A DNA stretch of 64,000 nt from Agromyces sp. NDB4Y10 (GTDB taxonomy: Bacteria; Actinomycetota; Actinomycetes; Actinomycetales; Microbacteriaceae): NCBI RefSeq assembly GCF_001620055.1, contig NZ_LQGY01000055.1:155515-219514 (forward strand), given 5' to 3'. The position numbers were made by a program, and so were the translations under genes. This document shows, in pieces, positions 49,548 to 59,189 of the stretch. Position 1 is the stretch's first letter. Every line of letters starts with the position of its first letter. The notes under the pieces were generated by a model, which saw nothing but the letters and a program-made list of their open reading frames with translations, was not told where the DNA came from and searched no databases.

Positions 49548-51224
49548 CTAGCGCGGCCGGCGCCGACGCGCCGCGGTGACCACGAGGTAGCCGCCGAGCG
49601 TGCCGAGCACACCCAGCCCCGTGCCGAGCAGCGTCCCCTCCCAGCGCCGGAAGCGCCGCTCGCTCGTGACGATGCTGCCGACGCCGGTGATGAGCGCGGC
49701 GCTGATCATGCCCGCCACGAGTCGATTGCCGATGCGCTCGGTGCGCGCCACGAGCGGCTCGAGCTCCGCCGCGCGCAGGTGCACCTGCATGCCGCTGCCG
49801 TCGGCCGCGTCGATGAGCCGTCGCAGCACGCCGGGCGCCTCCAGCGCGAGCTCGCCGAGGTCGATGCCCGCCCGCGCCATCCGCCGCGCGAGGGCCGATG
49901 CGCTCACCCGCTCGCGCGCGAGCCGCTGGGCGTACGGCTCGAGCGACTCCCCCAGCCGGAACTCCGGGTCCAGCCGCAGCGCGAGCCCCTCGATGAGCAG
50001 CAGCGCCTTGAACAGCAGCGCCATCTCGCGCGGCAGGTGCAGGCGGTTGGCGCGCAGGATGGCGAACAGGTCGGCGATCATCCGGGCGAACGGCGTCTCG
50101 CGCAGCGACCGCAACCGGTACTTCGCGAGGAAGACCCGGAGGTCCTCGCGGAGCACCTCGCGGTCCGCGGGGGCCGAGCCCACCGAGACGCCCGTGAGGG
50201 CGCCCGCGAGCATCTCCGGGTCGCTGCGGACGAGCGCGACGAACAGGGCGCTGAGGTGCCCCCGGAGGTCCTCGCCGATCGCGCCGACCATGCCGAAGTC
50301 GATGAGGGCGATGGTGCCGTCGGCGTGGATGAACAGGTTGCCCGGGTGCAGGTCGGCGTGGAAGAAGCGGTCCTCGAAGGTCATCTTCAGCACGATCTCG
50401 GCGCCGCGCCGGGCGACCCGCTTCCGGTCCACCCCCGCCGCGTCGAGCGCCTCGGCATCCCCCACGTTCATGCCGCCCATGCGCTCGAGGGTCAGCACCC
50501 GCGAGGTCGTGTGCTCCCAGAACACCCGCGGGATCACCACGTCGTCCTCGGCCGCGAAGTTCTCGGCGAACCGCTCCGCGTTCCGCCCCTCCTGCAGGTA
50601 GTCGAGCTCGGCGCGGAGCGTCTCCGCGAACTCGTCCACCACGCCCGACACGTCGATGTCGCGTGCGGGCCCCCAGCGACGGGTGGCCCGCGCGGCGAGG
50701 TTCTGGAGGATCTCGAGGTCCTCGAGCACCTGCGCGACCGCCCCGGGACGCCGCACCTTCACCACGACCGCGGTGCCGTCGTCGAGCGTCGCCGTGTGCG
50801 CCTGCCCGATCGACGCGGATGCCAGGGGCCGGTCGTCGAACTCGGCGAAGAGCGCCTCGGGCTCGGCGCCGAGCTCCCGGCGGATCACGGCGCGGATGTC
50901 GGCGGTGGGGACCGGCGGCGCGGCATCCTGCAGCTTCGCCAGTTCATCGACGAACGCGGGCGGCAGCAGGTCGGATCGCGTGGAGAGCAGCTGCCCGAGC
51001 TTGATGAACGTCGGCCCGAGTTCCTCGAGCGCGAGCCGCAGGTGCTCGGGCGACGTGGCGGCGAACCCCGGGTCGGCGGCGCCGGCGGCCTCGGTGGACC
51101 GGCGGCGCGGCACGAACCGCCCGAGGCCGAGCAGCCCGGCCAGGAACCCGAGGCTGTGGCGACGGAGGGTCGCCGCGATCTCCCGGTACCTCGCGTTGTG
51201 GTGCCGCTCCTCGCGCTCCGCCAT
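49548..51224 (-). CDS. UbiB/ABC1-family atypical kinase
   Basis: A 558-residue protein of the AarF/UbiB/ADCK group. It has the KxGQ motif LGPTFIKLGQLLSTRSDLLP (about 70-89), an Ala-rich nucleotide loop (PLASASIGQAHTATLDDG) and the catalytic HxDxxxxN segment FHADLHPGNLF followed by DFGMVG. Two C-terminal helices (about 500-550) anchor it. Actinobacteria of this group lack ubiquinone, so a role in menaquinone or lipid handling is likely but unproven. It overlaps the SHOCT gene by one base. Confidence 0.92.
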   Translation of the reverse strand: MAEREERHHNARYREIAATLRRHSLGFLAGLLGLGRFVPRRRSTEAAGAADPGFAATSPEHLRLALEELGPTFIKLGQLLSTRSDLLPPAFVDELAKLQDAAPPVPTADIRAVIRRELGAEPEALFAEFDDRPLASASIGQAHTATLDDGTAVVVKVRRPGAVAQVLEDLEILQNLAARATRRWGPARDIDVSGVVDEFAETLRAELDYLQEGRNAERFAENFAAEDDVVIPRVFWEHTTSRVLTLERMGGMNVGDAEALDAAGVDRKRVARRGAEIVLKMTFEDRFFHADLHPGNLFIHADGTIALIDFGMVGAIGEDLRGHLSALFVALVRSDPEMLAGALTGVSVGSAPADREVLREDLRVFLAKYRLRSLRETPFARMIADLFAILRANRLHLPREMALLFKALLLIEGLALRLDPEFRLGESLEPYAQRLARERVSASALARRMARAGIDLGELALEAPGVLRRLIDAADGSGMQVHLRAAELEPLVARTERIGNRLVAGMISAALITGVGSIVTSERRFRRWEGTLLGTGLGVLGTLGGYLVVTAARRRRPR

Positions 51225-51607
51225 CAGAACGTCGAACCGAGCGCCTTCGCCTTCAGCGCCTCGAACTCGCCGTCGCTGATGACGCCCTGGTCACGCAGCG
51301 CCTGCGCCTTGGCGATCTCCTCGGTGGGGCTGGCGAACGAGATCGCGCGCATCTCCTCCCGGCTGTACTCCTGGTACTCGACCTGCTTGCGCGCCGACCG
51401 CTCGGCCATGCCCTTGCCCCGCACGATGAGGTACACGAGCCCCGTGATCCACGGGAGGAACAGCAGCAGGATCAGCCAGAGCGCCTTCATCCACCCGTTC
51501 AGCGAGTGGTCGCGGAAGATGTCGATCACGATGTAGACGAGCACCAGCAGGTAGGCGAGGTACGCGAACATCCAGAAGTAGAACCAGATCCAGCTCCACA
51601 GGTCCAT
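51224..51607 (-). CDS. PLDc_N/SHOCT-domain membrane protein
   Basis: A 127-residue protein. Two helices (about 4-29 and 40-60: WMKALWLILLLFLPWITGLVYLIVRG) form a PLDc_N-like module, and a C-terminal SHOCT motif (AKAQALRDQGVISDGEFEALKAKAL) follows. ATG 51607 has GGAGG nearby. It is translationally coupled to the UbiB-like kinase. A scaffolding role is possible; nothing more can be read. Confidence 0.85.
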   Translation of the reverse strand: MDLWSWIWFYFWMFAYLAYLLVLVYIVIDIFRDHSLNGWMKALWLILLLFLPWITGLVYLIVRGKGMAERSARKQVEYQEYSREEMRAISFASPTEEIAKAQALRDQGVISDGEFEALKAKALGSTF

Positions 51608-51742
51608 GGTCGGCTCCCTCCGCTCGCCTCCGACTGGTGCACACGCTACTCCCGAGGCGGTCGCGCGGACGGTCTTTGGTCCCGGATGGCGCCGCTCCCC
51701 CGTCGATAGCGTGACGGCATCGCCCCCGGAAGGAGCCCCCCG

Positions 51743-52525
51743 ATGCCCCGCACCTACGTCATCACCGGAGCCGCGAGCGGCATCGGCCTGGCCACCGCCG
51801 ACCTGCTCGTCGAACGCGGTCATCGCGTCATCGGCGTCGACCTCGCCGGCTCGGACGTGAACGTCGACCTCGCGTCGGCGACGGGCCGGGCCGAGCTCGT
51901 CGAGCGCGTGCGCGAACTGAGCGGCGGCACGATCGACGCGGTGATCGCCAACGCGGGCCTCGCCACGCCCACCGCCGCGACGGTGGCCGTGAACTACTTC
52001 GGCGCGGTCGCCACGCTCGAGGGGCTGCGCCCGCTGCTCGCCGGGTCCCCCGCACCCCGGGCGGTCGCCACCGTGTCGATGGCCTCCCTGTTCCCCACCG
52101 ACGACGCGCTCATGGAGGCCCTGCTCGCCGGGGACGAGGAGGCGGCCATGGCGCGCGGCGCCGAGCTCGAGGCATCCGCCCCCGAGGTCGCGAACCGGAT
52201 CTACGCGACCACGAAGGCGGCGCTGTCCCGCTGGATCCGCCGCAACGCCGCGACCCCCGAGTGGGCCGGCGCCGGGATCCCGCTGAACGCGATCGCCCCG
52301 GGCGTCGTGGTCACACCCATGACCGAGCAGTTCACGGGCACCGAGGAGGCGCGGAGGGCGATCCTCGAGATGGTGCCCATGCCGCTCGGCGGGATCTTCG
52401 AGCCCCGCGATGCGGCCTACCTGCTGGCGTGGCTCACGAGCGAGGAGAACGGCCACCTCTGCGGTCAGGTCGTGTTCATCGACGGCGGCTCCGACGTCGT
52501 CCTCCGCGGCGACTCCACCTGGTGA
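51743..52525 (+). CDS. Short-chain dehydrogenase/reductase
   Basis: A 260-residue SDR. Cofactor motif TGAASGIG (about 8-15), ANAG core motif, Ser in VSMASLF and YATTK (Tyr-x3-Lys) are present. Asp36 (VIGVDLAGSD) suggests NAD preference. The C-terminal FIDGGSDVVLRGD is standard. It resembles 3-alpha-hydroxysteroid dehydrogenases, with a helical insert (TDDALMEALLAGDEEAAMARGAELEA) between catalytic Ser and Tyr. AAGGAG precedes the start. Substrate unknown. Confidence 0.88.
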   Translation: MPRTYVITGAASGIGLATADLLVERGHRVIGVDLAGSDVNVDLASATGRAELVERVRELSGGTIDAVIANAGLATPTAATVAVNYFGAVATLEGLRPLLAGSPAPRAVATVSMASLFPTDDALMEALLAGDEEAAMARGAELEASAPEVANRIYATTKAALSRWIRRNAATPEWAGAGIPLNAIAPGVVVTPMTEQFTGTEEARRAILEMVPMPLGGIFEPRDAAYLLAWLTSEENGHLCGQVVFIDGGSDVVLRGDSTW

Positions 52526-54289
52526 TCAGGCGCGGTCGGGGCGGTCGGCGTCGTCCGGTCCCTCCGTCCCGTCCTGCTCCCACCTCGTGCCTTCGAGGTC
52601 GCCGCGCAGGGTGCCCGTCACCTCGTCGACGGCCGCACCGACCGTCGGCGCGAACCGGTCGGGCGTGAACCGCCGCGTCAGGCCGTAGTCGCGCAGCACG
52701 TCCACCACCGGGTCCTTCATCTCGGCGATGACGAGACGGATGCCGCGTGCGGCGAGCCACTCGTCGAGCTCGACGAGTTCGTCGGCCGCGGTCGTGTCGA
52801 CGTCGGTGATGGGTTCGGCGGCGAGGATGACGGTGCGGATGCCGGGCCCGGCGGCCTCGACGCGCGAGCGCACGAAGTCGTCGAAGAGCCCGCCGTTCGC
52901 GAAGAACAGCGGCGCGTCGAACCGCACGATGACCACGCCGGGGATGCGCTCGCCCTCCGGGTACCGCGACAGGTCGTGGTACCCGCGCAGTCCCGACACG
53001 CGTCCGAGCTCCGCACGGTACGGGCGCCACGACTGGTTCACGAACGCGAGCAGCGAGAGCCCGATCGTCACCGCGATGCCCTCGAGCACGCCGAACGCGA
53101 AGACGCCCACGAACGCGGCCGCCGACAGTGCGGCATCCACCCGGTCCATGCGCACGAGCCGGAGGAACCCGCGGACGTCGATCAGGCGCGACGCGGCGAA
53201 GATCACGACCGCCGCGAGCGTCGCGGACGGCAGGAACTCGGTGAGGCCCGGTGCGAGGAGCATGAACGCCACGAGCAGGACCGCCCCGACCACCCCGGTC
53301 AGCTGCGACTTCGACCCGGCCTGCTCGGCGACGGGGGTGCGCGACGACGACGCGGTGATCGGGAAGCCGCCGAACACCCCCGCCGCGAGGTTCGCGGTGC
53401 CGATCGCGCCCATCTCGCGGCTGCCGCTCACGGTCTCCCCGCGCCTGGCCGCGAGCGTGCGCGAGAGCACGCCCGCGTCGGCGAACGCCACGAGCGCGAT
53501 GCCCGCCGCCGGCAGCGCCAGCGCCGCGACATCCGCCCACTGCAGGCCGCCGAGCGCTGGCGCGGGCAGGCCCTGCGGCAGCGCGCCGACCACCGGCAGC
53601 TCGTCCGAGAGGCCGAGCAGGGCGGTGAGCGCCATGGCGGCGACGACGGCCGCGAGCACGCCCGGGACCGGCGACTTCACGAGCGTGAGCGCCACGATCA
53701 CCGCGAGCGAACCCAGTCCGAACGCGAGCGGCAGCCACTGCACCTCGCCGTCGGCGACGCCGATCCAGATCCCGGCGATCTCGCCGATGGGCGAGTCGGC
53801 GTCGGTCGAGAACCCGAGCAGCGTCGGGACCTGGGAGATGATCACGATCAACGCGATCGCGTTGAGGTACCCGACGCGGATCGGCTTGGACAGCAGGTCG
53901 GTCACGAACCCGAGGCGGAGTACGCCGCCGAGGAGCAGGATGGCGCCGACCATGATGGCGAGCAGCCCGGCGAGCGCAACGGCGCGATCGTCGTCGCCGA
54001 GCGCGAGCGGCACGATCGCGGCCGCGATGATCGGGCCGAGCGCCGAGTCCGGACCGAGCACCAGGATCCGCGACGGCCCCACGAGGGCGTACGCGATCAG
54101 CGGCACGATGGTCGCGTAGAGCCCGGTCTCGGGCGGCAGCCCGGCGACCTGCGCATAGCCCATGCCGGCCGGGATGAGCAGCGCGGTGACGACGATGCCG
54201 GCTCGCAAGTCGGGCCACAGCCACTCGCGTCGGTAGTGCCGCGCGGTCACGATGCCGGGCGGCATCCAGCGCGGCATCCGCTCAGCCAC
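52526..54289 (-). CDS. SulP-family anion transporter with STAS domain (third copy)
   Basis: A 587-residue SulP carrier. AGIVVTALLIPAGMGYAQVAGLPPETGLYATI is the first signature, and GGFPITASSSRTPVAEQAGSKSQLTGV the conserved mid-section. The STAS domain (about 450-555) contains RTVILAAEPITDVDTTAADEL. GTG 54289 overlaps the PAP2 gene by 8 bases; ATG 54277 is an alternative. It is close in layout to the copy at 29642. Substrate not readable. Confidence 0.9.
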   Translation of the reverse strand: MAERMPRWMPPGIVTARHYRREWLWPDLRAGIVVTALLIPAGMGYAQVAGLPPETGLYATIVPLIAYALVGPSRILVLGPDSALGPIIAAAIVPLALGDDDRAVALAGLLAIMVGAILLLGGVLRLGFVTDLLSKPIRVGYLNAIALIVIISQVPTLLGFSTDADSPIGEIAGIWIGVADGEVQWLPLAFGLGSLAVIVALTLVKSPVPGVLAAVVAAMALTALLGLSDELPVVGALPQGLPAPALGGLQWADVAALALPAAGIALVAFADAGVLSRTLAARRGETVSGSREMGAIGTANLAAGVFGGFPITASSSRTPVAEQAGSKSQLTGVVGAVLLVAFMLLAPGLTEFLPSATLAAVVIFAASRLIDVRGFLRLVRMDRVDAALSAAAFVGVFAFGVLEGIAVTIGLSLLAFVNQSWRPYRAELGRVSGLRGYHDLSRYPEGERIPGVVIVRFDAPLFFANGGLFDDFVRSRVEAAGPGIRTVILAAEPITDVDTTAADELVELDEWLAARGIRLVIAEMKDPVVDVLRDYGLTRRFTPDRFAPTVGAAVDEVTGTLRGDLEGTRWEQDGTEGPDDADRPDRA

Positions 54290-55052
54290 CGCGCGTCCGC
54301 TCCACCTTCTGCCAGATCGGCGGATGCGGGAGCCGGTTCTCGCGGTAGAGCCGCTCGGAGAAGCCGGCCCACACGATGAGGGCCGCGCCGGCGCCGACGA
54401 GCACGCCGCCCACGACATCCGACACCCAGTGCGCGCCGAGGTACATGCGGCTCGCCATCATGAGCAGCGTGTAGACGCCGCCCGCGATCCAGACCCAGGT
54501 CCGCAGGAAGATGAGGCCGAGCGCCATCGCGATGACCGCGGCGTTCGAGGCGTGTCCGGAGGGGAACGACCCGAAGTCGGGGTGCACGAGGATGTCCTCC
54601 GGTCGCACGCGTCCCACGGTGACCTTGACGAGTTGCGTGACGAGGCCGCTCGCGGCGACGGCCGCGACGAAGAAGCCCGCCGCCCACGGCCGTCGCCACA
54701 GCAGCAACCCGATCACGACCACGGCCGGGACCACGAAGCTCGAGACGCGTCCGCTGCCGAGGAAGTCGAACGCCGCGGCCACGGCGGTCACGCCCGGCGT
54801 GCGGATCGCGACGATCGCGCTCATGAGCGCCGACTCGAACTGGAACGGCTCGCGGGCCTGGTTCACGACGATGACCGCGCCCAGCGCGGCGACGAGGGCG
54901 AGCGCGATGAGCCCCGTCCACATCCACGGCCGGCGACTGACCCGCACGGGTGCCGGCGCGTGGTGCACGGGCAGCGACGGCCCCTCCTCCGAAGCGGATG
55001 CCGCGCCCGCGGCGGGCCCGGACGTGGACTCGCCGTCGTGGTCAGCGCTCAT
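54282..55052 (-). CDS. PAP2-family membrane phosphatase
   Basis: A 256-residue lipid phosphatase with six helices. The three catalytic motifs are KVTVGRVRP, FPSGHAS and SRMYLGAHWVSDVVGG, with His in each of the last two. It probably dephosphorylates phosphatidic acid, undecaprenyl or other lipid phosphates on the outer face. It overlaps the following PAP2 gene by 11 bases and the SulP gene by 8, forming one operon. Confidence 0.9.
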   Translation of the reverse strand: MSADHDGESTSGPAAGAASASEEGPSLPVHHAPAPVRVSRRPWMWTGLIALALVAALGAVIVVNQAREPFQFESALMSAIVAIRTPGVTAVAAAFDFLGSGRVSSFVVPAVVVIGLLLWRRPWAAGFFVAAVAASGLVTQLVKVTVGRVRPEDILVHPDFGSFPSGHASNAAVIAMALGLIFLRTWVWIAGGVYTLLMMASRMYLGAHWVSDVVGGVLVGAGAALIVWAGFSERLYRENRLPHPPIWQKVERTRGG

Positions 55053-55881
55053 CGCGCCCCCACGCCTCGGGTCGCGCGTCGGAGGCCTCGACCTGCTCCT
55101 GGGACCCGACGCGGACGGTGCGCCACGTGTCGACCGCGATGACGATGCCGAGCACCACCAGCGAGAGCATGATCGACCCGAGGGCGTCGGTCGGCCAGTG
55201 GTAGCCGAGGTAGATGCGGCACGCGGCGGTGAGGAGCACGACGAACGCCGCCGCGGCGAACGCGAGCACCGTGATGAGCGGGCGCCAGTGCCGGGAGAAG
55301 ACGAGGTAGGTGCCGATGAAGAAGAAGTCGGCGACGCCCATGACGTGCCCGGACGGGAAGGAGGACGTCGGGTCGTAGCCCATCATCATGTCGGCTGCCG
55401 GGGGCCGGTCCCTCGCGATGATCGGTGCGAGGAGCTGCACCATGATCACGCCGAGGATCATGCCGCCCGCGAGCAGGACGGGGCGCCACGCGTGCTTGGC
55501 GAGCACGCCCCAGGCGACGGTCGTCACCAAGATGATGATGGGCATCGCGACCGGGCCGAAGACGATCGCGAGCACGATCATGACGGTCGTGAGCCAGCCG
55601 TCGCGCCCCGACTCGATCCACTGCTCGATCGGCGCGTCGATGAACGACAGGTCGTCGGCCTCGAGGACCGAGTCGAGCACGATGAGGAAGCCGACGAGGC
55701 CCACGACCACGAGCGCCGCCGCCACGAGGTAGAGGTTGCGCTTGCCGCCGGGCGAGACGTAGCGCTCCTCGACCATGAACCGCTCGTGGAAGCGGCGCAG
55801 GCGCCCCTGCTTCCGTTCCTCGGCAGCGGATGCCGCGGGGTCGCCTCCGCTCGTGGCGTCGGTCTCCGACTTCGAACTCAT
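55042..55881 (-). CDS. PAP2-family membrane phosphatase, second copy
   Basis: A 279-residue protein paralogous to its downstream neighbour. Motif 1 is degenerate (IIARDRPPA, without the leading Lys), motif 2 is FPSGHVMG and motif 3 is CRIYLGYHWPTDALG, with Cys instead of Ser before Arg. Six helices and a long basic N-terminus. The catalytic His residues remain, so activity is likely. First gene of the PAP2-PAP2-SulP operon. Confidence 0.88.
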   Translation of the reverse strand: MSSKSETDATSGGDPAASAAEERKQGRLRRFHERFMVEERYVSPGGKRNLYLVAAALVVVGLVGFLIVLDSVLEADDLSFIDAPIEQWIESGRDGWLTTVMIVLAIVFGPVAMPIIILVTTVAWGVLAKHAWRPVLLAGGMILGVIMVQLLAPIIARDRPPAADMMMGYDPTSSFPSGHVMGVADFFFIGTYLVFSRHWRPLITVLAFAAAAFVVLLTAACRIYLGYHWPTDALGSIMLSLVVLGIVIAVDTWRTVRVGSQEQVEASDARPEAWGRDER

Positions 55882-55890
55882 GCAGACACG

Positions 55891-56058
55891 TTACGTGTCG
55901 CGCTCGACCGGCGCGATGTCCTCGCGGTGGTCGTCTTCGCCTCCCGGGGGGAAGTCGTGCCGGTCGGGCTGACGGCTGAGGTAGAGCACGCTCACGGTGA
56001 ACCCGCCCCAGACGAGCACGATGGCGAGCACGAGGAAGAAGATCGCGATGCCGGTCAT
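55891..56058 (-). CDS. Small single-helix subunit of an NSS transporter (MetS-like)
   Basis: A 55-residue protein: one helix (about 4-26, FFLVLAIVLVWGGFTVSVLYL) and an acidic/basic tail. ATG 56058 overlaps the transporter stop by ATGA. The arrangement matches the MetP-MetS methionine/alanine importer of corynebacteria, where the small subunit is needed for activity. Confidence 0.82.
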   Translation of the reverse strand: MTGIAIFFLVLAIVLVWGGFTVSVLYLSRQPDRHDFPPGGEDDHREDIAPVERDT

Positions 56059-57662
56059 CGACGGCCTCCCTTCGCCGGCGCGGCCGCATGATGCGGCGGC
56101 GTGTGGTCGGGCAGCGGCGGCCACGCCCGGAAGTCGTCGGGGTCCTGACGCCACCGCAGCACGGTGAGGAGCACCGCGCCCAGCACGATCACCGCGATGG
56201 CGCCCCAGCCGAGCGCGAGCAGGTACCACTGCGGGTAGTCGGCGTAGCCGTCGACGATGAGCGAGACGATGCGCGAGATGAGCATGTACCCGAGGATCAC
56301 CGGGGCGAGGATGCCCGCGAGCACGGTCCAGGTGCCGCCCACGCGGAAGGTCGACACGCTGTTCAGGTGGTAGCGCAGCTCCGGGCCCTTCCGCAGCACC
56401 CAGAACGCGAAGACGCTCGCGAGGATCGCGGACAGGACGATGCCGATGTTGTTCGCCCAGTTGTCGACGGTGTCGAGCGCGAGCAGTCCCGTGGTGGTCG
56501 AGAAGAGCAGGATCGACAGCACCGCGGCGACCACGCCCACCCGCACGGCCGCCTGCCGCGGCGTCAGCCCGAACTTCTCCTGGAAGCCCGCGGACACCAC
56601 CTGCAGCACCGACAGCAGCGAGGTGAACCCGGCCATCGCGAGCGACCCGAAGAAGAGGATGCCGAAGATGGGCCCGCCCGGCATCTGCGAGACGATCGCC
56701 GGGAAGGTGATGAACGACAGCCCCACGCCCGTGAGGCCCTCGAGCTCGCCGACCGCGACGCCCTGCTGGAACGCGAAGAAGCCCAGCGTCGCGAAGACGC
56801 CGATGCCCGCGAGGATCTCGAACGACGAGTTCGCGAACGCCACGACGAGGCCCGGCGTGGTGAGGTTCGACCGACGGCGACGGTACGACGCGTAGGTGAT
56901 CATGATGCCGAACGCGATCGAGAGCGAGAAGAAGATCTGGCTGTACGCGGCGATCCACACGTTCGGGTCGGCGAGCGCGGCGAAGTCGGGCGTGAACAGG
57001 GCGTTCAGGCCCTCGGCCGCGCCGTCGAGGAACAGCGCGCGCACGACCAGCGCCGCGAACGCCACCACGAGCAGGGGCAGGAAGATCACGTTGACGCGCT
57101 GGACGCCGCGGGCGACGCCGAGCGCGAGCACCACGATCACGGCGACCCAGATGAGGACGAGCGGGATGAGCACGCTCGGCACGAACGACAGGCTGAAACC
57201 CGGGTCGCTCGCCTGCAGGTAGTCCCCGACGAGGAAGCCCGCGGGATCGTCGCCCCAGCGGAGGTCGAACGAGAAGACGAAGTAGCTGAGCGCCCACGCG
57301 ATCACGACCGTGTAGTACAGCGAGATCACGAAGCAGATGGCGACCTGGAACCATCCCAGCGCCTCGAGCGAGCGCCCGCGCGGGCCGCCCAGGCGCCGGA
57401 ACGCGGTCGGTGCGGACCCCCGGAACCGGTGCCCGACGGCGTAGTCGAGGAAGAGGATCGGGATGCCCGCGGTGATGAGCGCCACGAGGTACGGGATGAG
57501 GAACGCTCCCCCGCCGTTCTCGTACGCCACTCCCGGGAACCGCCAGATGTTGCCGAGGCCGACCGCCGAGCCGATGGCCGCCAGGATGAAGCCCACCTGG
57601 CCGGTCCACTGCTCCCGAGGTTGCCGATGCTGTCCGTGCTGCTCGACGCCCGCTTGTGACAT
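56055..57662 (-). CDS. Neurotransmitter:sodium symporter family amino-acid importer (MetP-like)
   Basis: A 535-residue NSS transporter with about 12 helices. The opening GFILAAIGSAVGLGNIWRFPGVAYENGGGAFLIPY is the family signature, with the sodium and substrate loop in helix 1. SQIFFSLSIAFGIMITYASY is the conserved helix 6 segment. Coupling with a small subunit points to methionine/alanine import. ATG 57662 has a GGGAGGTG site. Confidence 0.92.
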   Translation of the reverse strand: MSQAGVEQHGQHRQPREQWTGQVGFILAAIGSAVGLGNIWRFPGVAYENGGGAFLIPYLVALITAGIPILFLDYAVGHRFRGSAPTAFRRLGGPRGRSLEALGWFQVAICFVISLYYTVVIAWALSYFVFSFDLRWGDDPAGFLVGDYLQASDPGFSLSFVPSVLIPLVLIWVAVIVVLALGVARGVQRVNVIFLPLLVVAFAALVVRALFLDGAAEGLNALFTPDFAALADPNVWIAAYSQIFFSLSIAFGIMITYASYRRRRSNLTTPGLVVAFANSSFEILAGIGVFATLGFFAFQQGVAVGELEGLTGVGLSFITFPAIVSQMPGGPIFGILFFGSLAMAGFTSLLSVLQVVSAGFQEKFGLTPRQAAVRVGVVAAVLSILLFSTTTGLLALDTVDNWANNIGIVLSAILASVFAFWVLRKGPELRYHLNSVSTFRVGGTWTVLAGILAPVILGYMLISRIVSLIVDGYADYPQWYLLALGWGAIAVIVLGAVLLTVLRWRQDPDDFRAWPPLPDHTPPHHAAAPAKGGRR

Positions 57663-57752
57663 CGCACCTCCCAAGGCTCGCGACTGGCTGCCTGCACCGT
57701 ACCAAGGGCGGGGCGGATGCCGCAGCATCCGTTCACCGACGCGGCGGCGGCG

Positions 57753-59189
57753 TCAGACGAGGTCGGCGGCGACGAGGCGACCGGACGCCAGGGCCTCGCG
57801 GAAGGTCGCGTAGTCGCGCTCGTTCTGGTCGGCGTAGTCGATCGCGAACTCCGCGATGGCGCGGTCGAACCGGTCGGACCCGCCGAGGTAGGCGGCGATC
57901 GCGACGCGGTCCCCGGCACGCGCGTGCGCCCGCGCCAAGGTCTCGCCGCAGGCACGGGCGTAGAGCTCGGCGCCACGGGGCAGCATCACCTCGACGTCGG
58001 CGGAGCCCTTCCAGTCGTTGAGCTGGCGCAGGTAGAAGTCGCGCTCGACGCCGTCGGGCGCGACGATGCGCTGCCAGCCGAGGAACAGGTCGCTCGCCGC
58101 CTGCATGAGTCGTTGGCCGCGTACGACGCGTTCGCCGTGGTGGTCGTAGCGGCTGGGGGGCAGGAAGCGTTCGAGCACCGACGCCTCGGCCTGCTTCGCC
58201 TGCAGGATGAGCGGGTCCTGGTCGTCGCGCCCGCGGAGCAGGACGATCCACGCGCGCGTGCCGACGCTGCCGACCCCGACGACCTTGCGCGCCAGGTGGA
58301 CGTAGCGGAACTCCTCGATCGGGTGCCGCTCGAGGGGCAGCGTCGACCGGTACTCGGCGAGCATCTGCCGCATCCAGTCCTCGACGGCCTCGCCCGTGCC
58401 GGGCTCGAGGCCGAGGTCCTCGATCGCGACGATGAGCGGCGGTTCCGACCGGATCCGCATGCGGCCGTCGTCGACCTCCACGAGCTTGGTGAACACGCGC
58501 ACGCTGTCCCGCGTCCGCGCCTTCGCGAGGGCGGCCTGCGTCCGCTTGACCTGCTTGCTGCCGACCCGGTTCGCCTCGCGCTCCTCGCGGATCCACTGCA
58601 CCATGCGGTCGGCGTCGAGCCGGTCGTACCAGGCGGCGAGCACACCCGAACGGGCCGCCCGTCGCATCCGCTCGCGATACCCGGCGACCGCCTCGAGGAC
58701 GACGCGACGGCGCTCGACCGCCGAGTAGCCGCGGTGGCGACCGGCGATCTCGAAGCTCGCCGCGAGCCGCTTGACGTCCCACTCCCAAGGGCCGGGCAGG
58801 GTCTCGTCGAAGTCGTTGATGTCGAAGATCAGGTCCCGCTCGGGCGTGGCGAACACGCCGAAGTTCGACAGGTGCGCGTCGCCGCAGATCTGCGCAGTCA
58901 GCCCGGACACGGGGGTTCCGGCGAGGTCCGACGCCATGATCAGCGCCGCACCGCGGTAGAACGTGAACGGCGAGACGGCCATGCGGGCGTAGCGGATGGG
59001 GACGAGCTCGGGCACGCGCGTGACCGCCTGCTCCTCGAGCAGGGCGACCGGGTCCGGTCGGTCGGTGGGCGGCGTCCAGCCGGCGTGCGACGACCTCGGC
59101 GCGCGCCGCCGCGCCGACCGCCCCGCCTCGGCGCGCGCCGCGAAGTCGTCGCGGGGTGCCGGATCGAATGCGGCATCCGTGTCGGTCAT
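57753..59189 (-). CDS. DUF2252 protein
   Basis: A 478-residue cytosolic protein of the DUF2252 family, whose fold is related to aminoglycoside-type kinases. Recognisable pieces are ICGDAHLSNFGVFATPERDLIFDINDFDET, with HLxNFG and DxNDFD in the catalytic positions, and KVVGVGSVGTRAWIVLLRGRD. Function is not established. It overlaps the MFS gene by ATGA. GGAGG precedes the start. Confidence 0.9.
   Translation of the reverse strand: MTDTDAAFDPAPRDDFAARAEAGRSARRRAPRSSHAGWTPPTDRPDPVALLEEQAVTRVPELVPIRYARMAVSPFTFYRGAALIMASDLAGTPVSGLTAQICGDAHLSNFGVFATPERDLIFDINDFDETLPGPWEWDVKRLAASFEIAGRHRGYSAVERRRVVLEAVAGYRERMRRAARSGVLAAWYDRLDADRMVQWIREEREANRVGSKQVKRTQAALAKARTRDSVRVFTKLVEVDDGRMRIRSEPPLIVAIEDLGLEPGTGEAVEDWMRQMLAEYRSTLPLERHPIEEFRYVHLARKVVGVGSVGTRAWIVLLRGRDDQDPLILQAKQAEASVLERFLPPSRYDHHGERVVRGQRLMQAASDLFLGWQRIVAPDGVERDFYLRQLNDWKGSADVEVMLPRGAELYARACGETLARAHARAGDRVAIAAYLGGSDRFDRAIAEFAIDYADQNERDYATFREALASGRLVAADLV

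Noticed and set aside
55042..55881. Second PAP2 gene as an inactive duplicate
   Set aside because: Motif 1 is degenerate, but FPSGH and the motif 3 His-Asp pair are intact, so loss of activity cannot be claimed.
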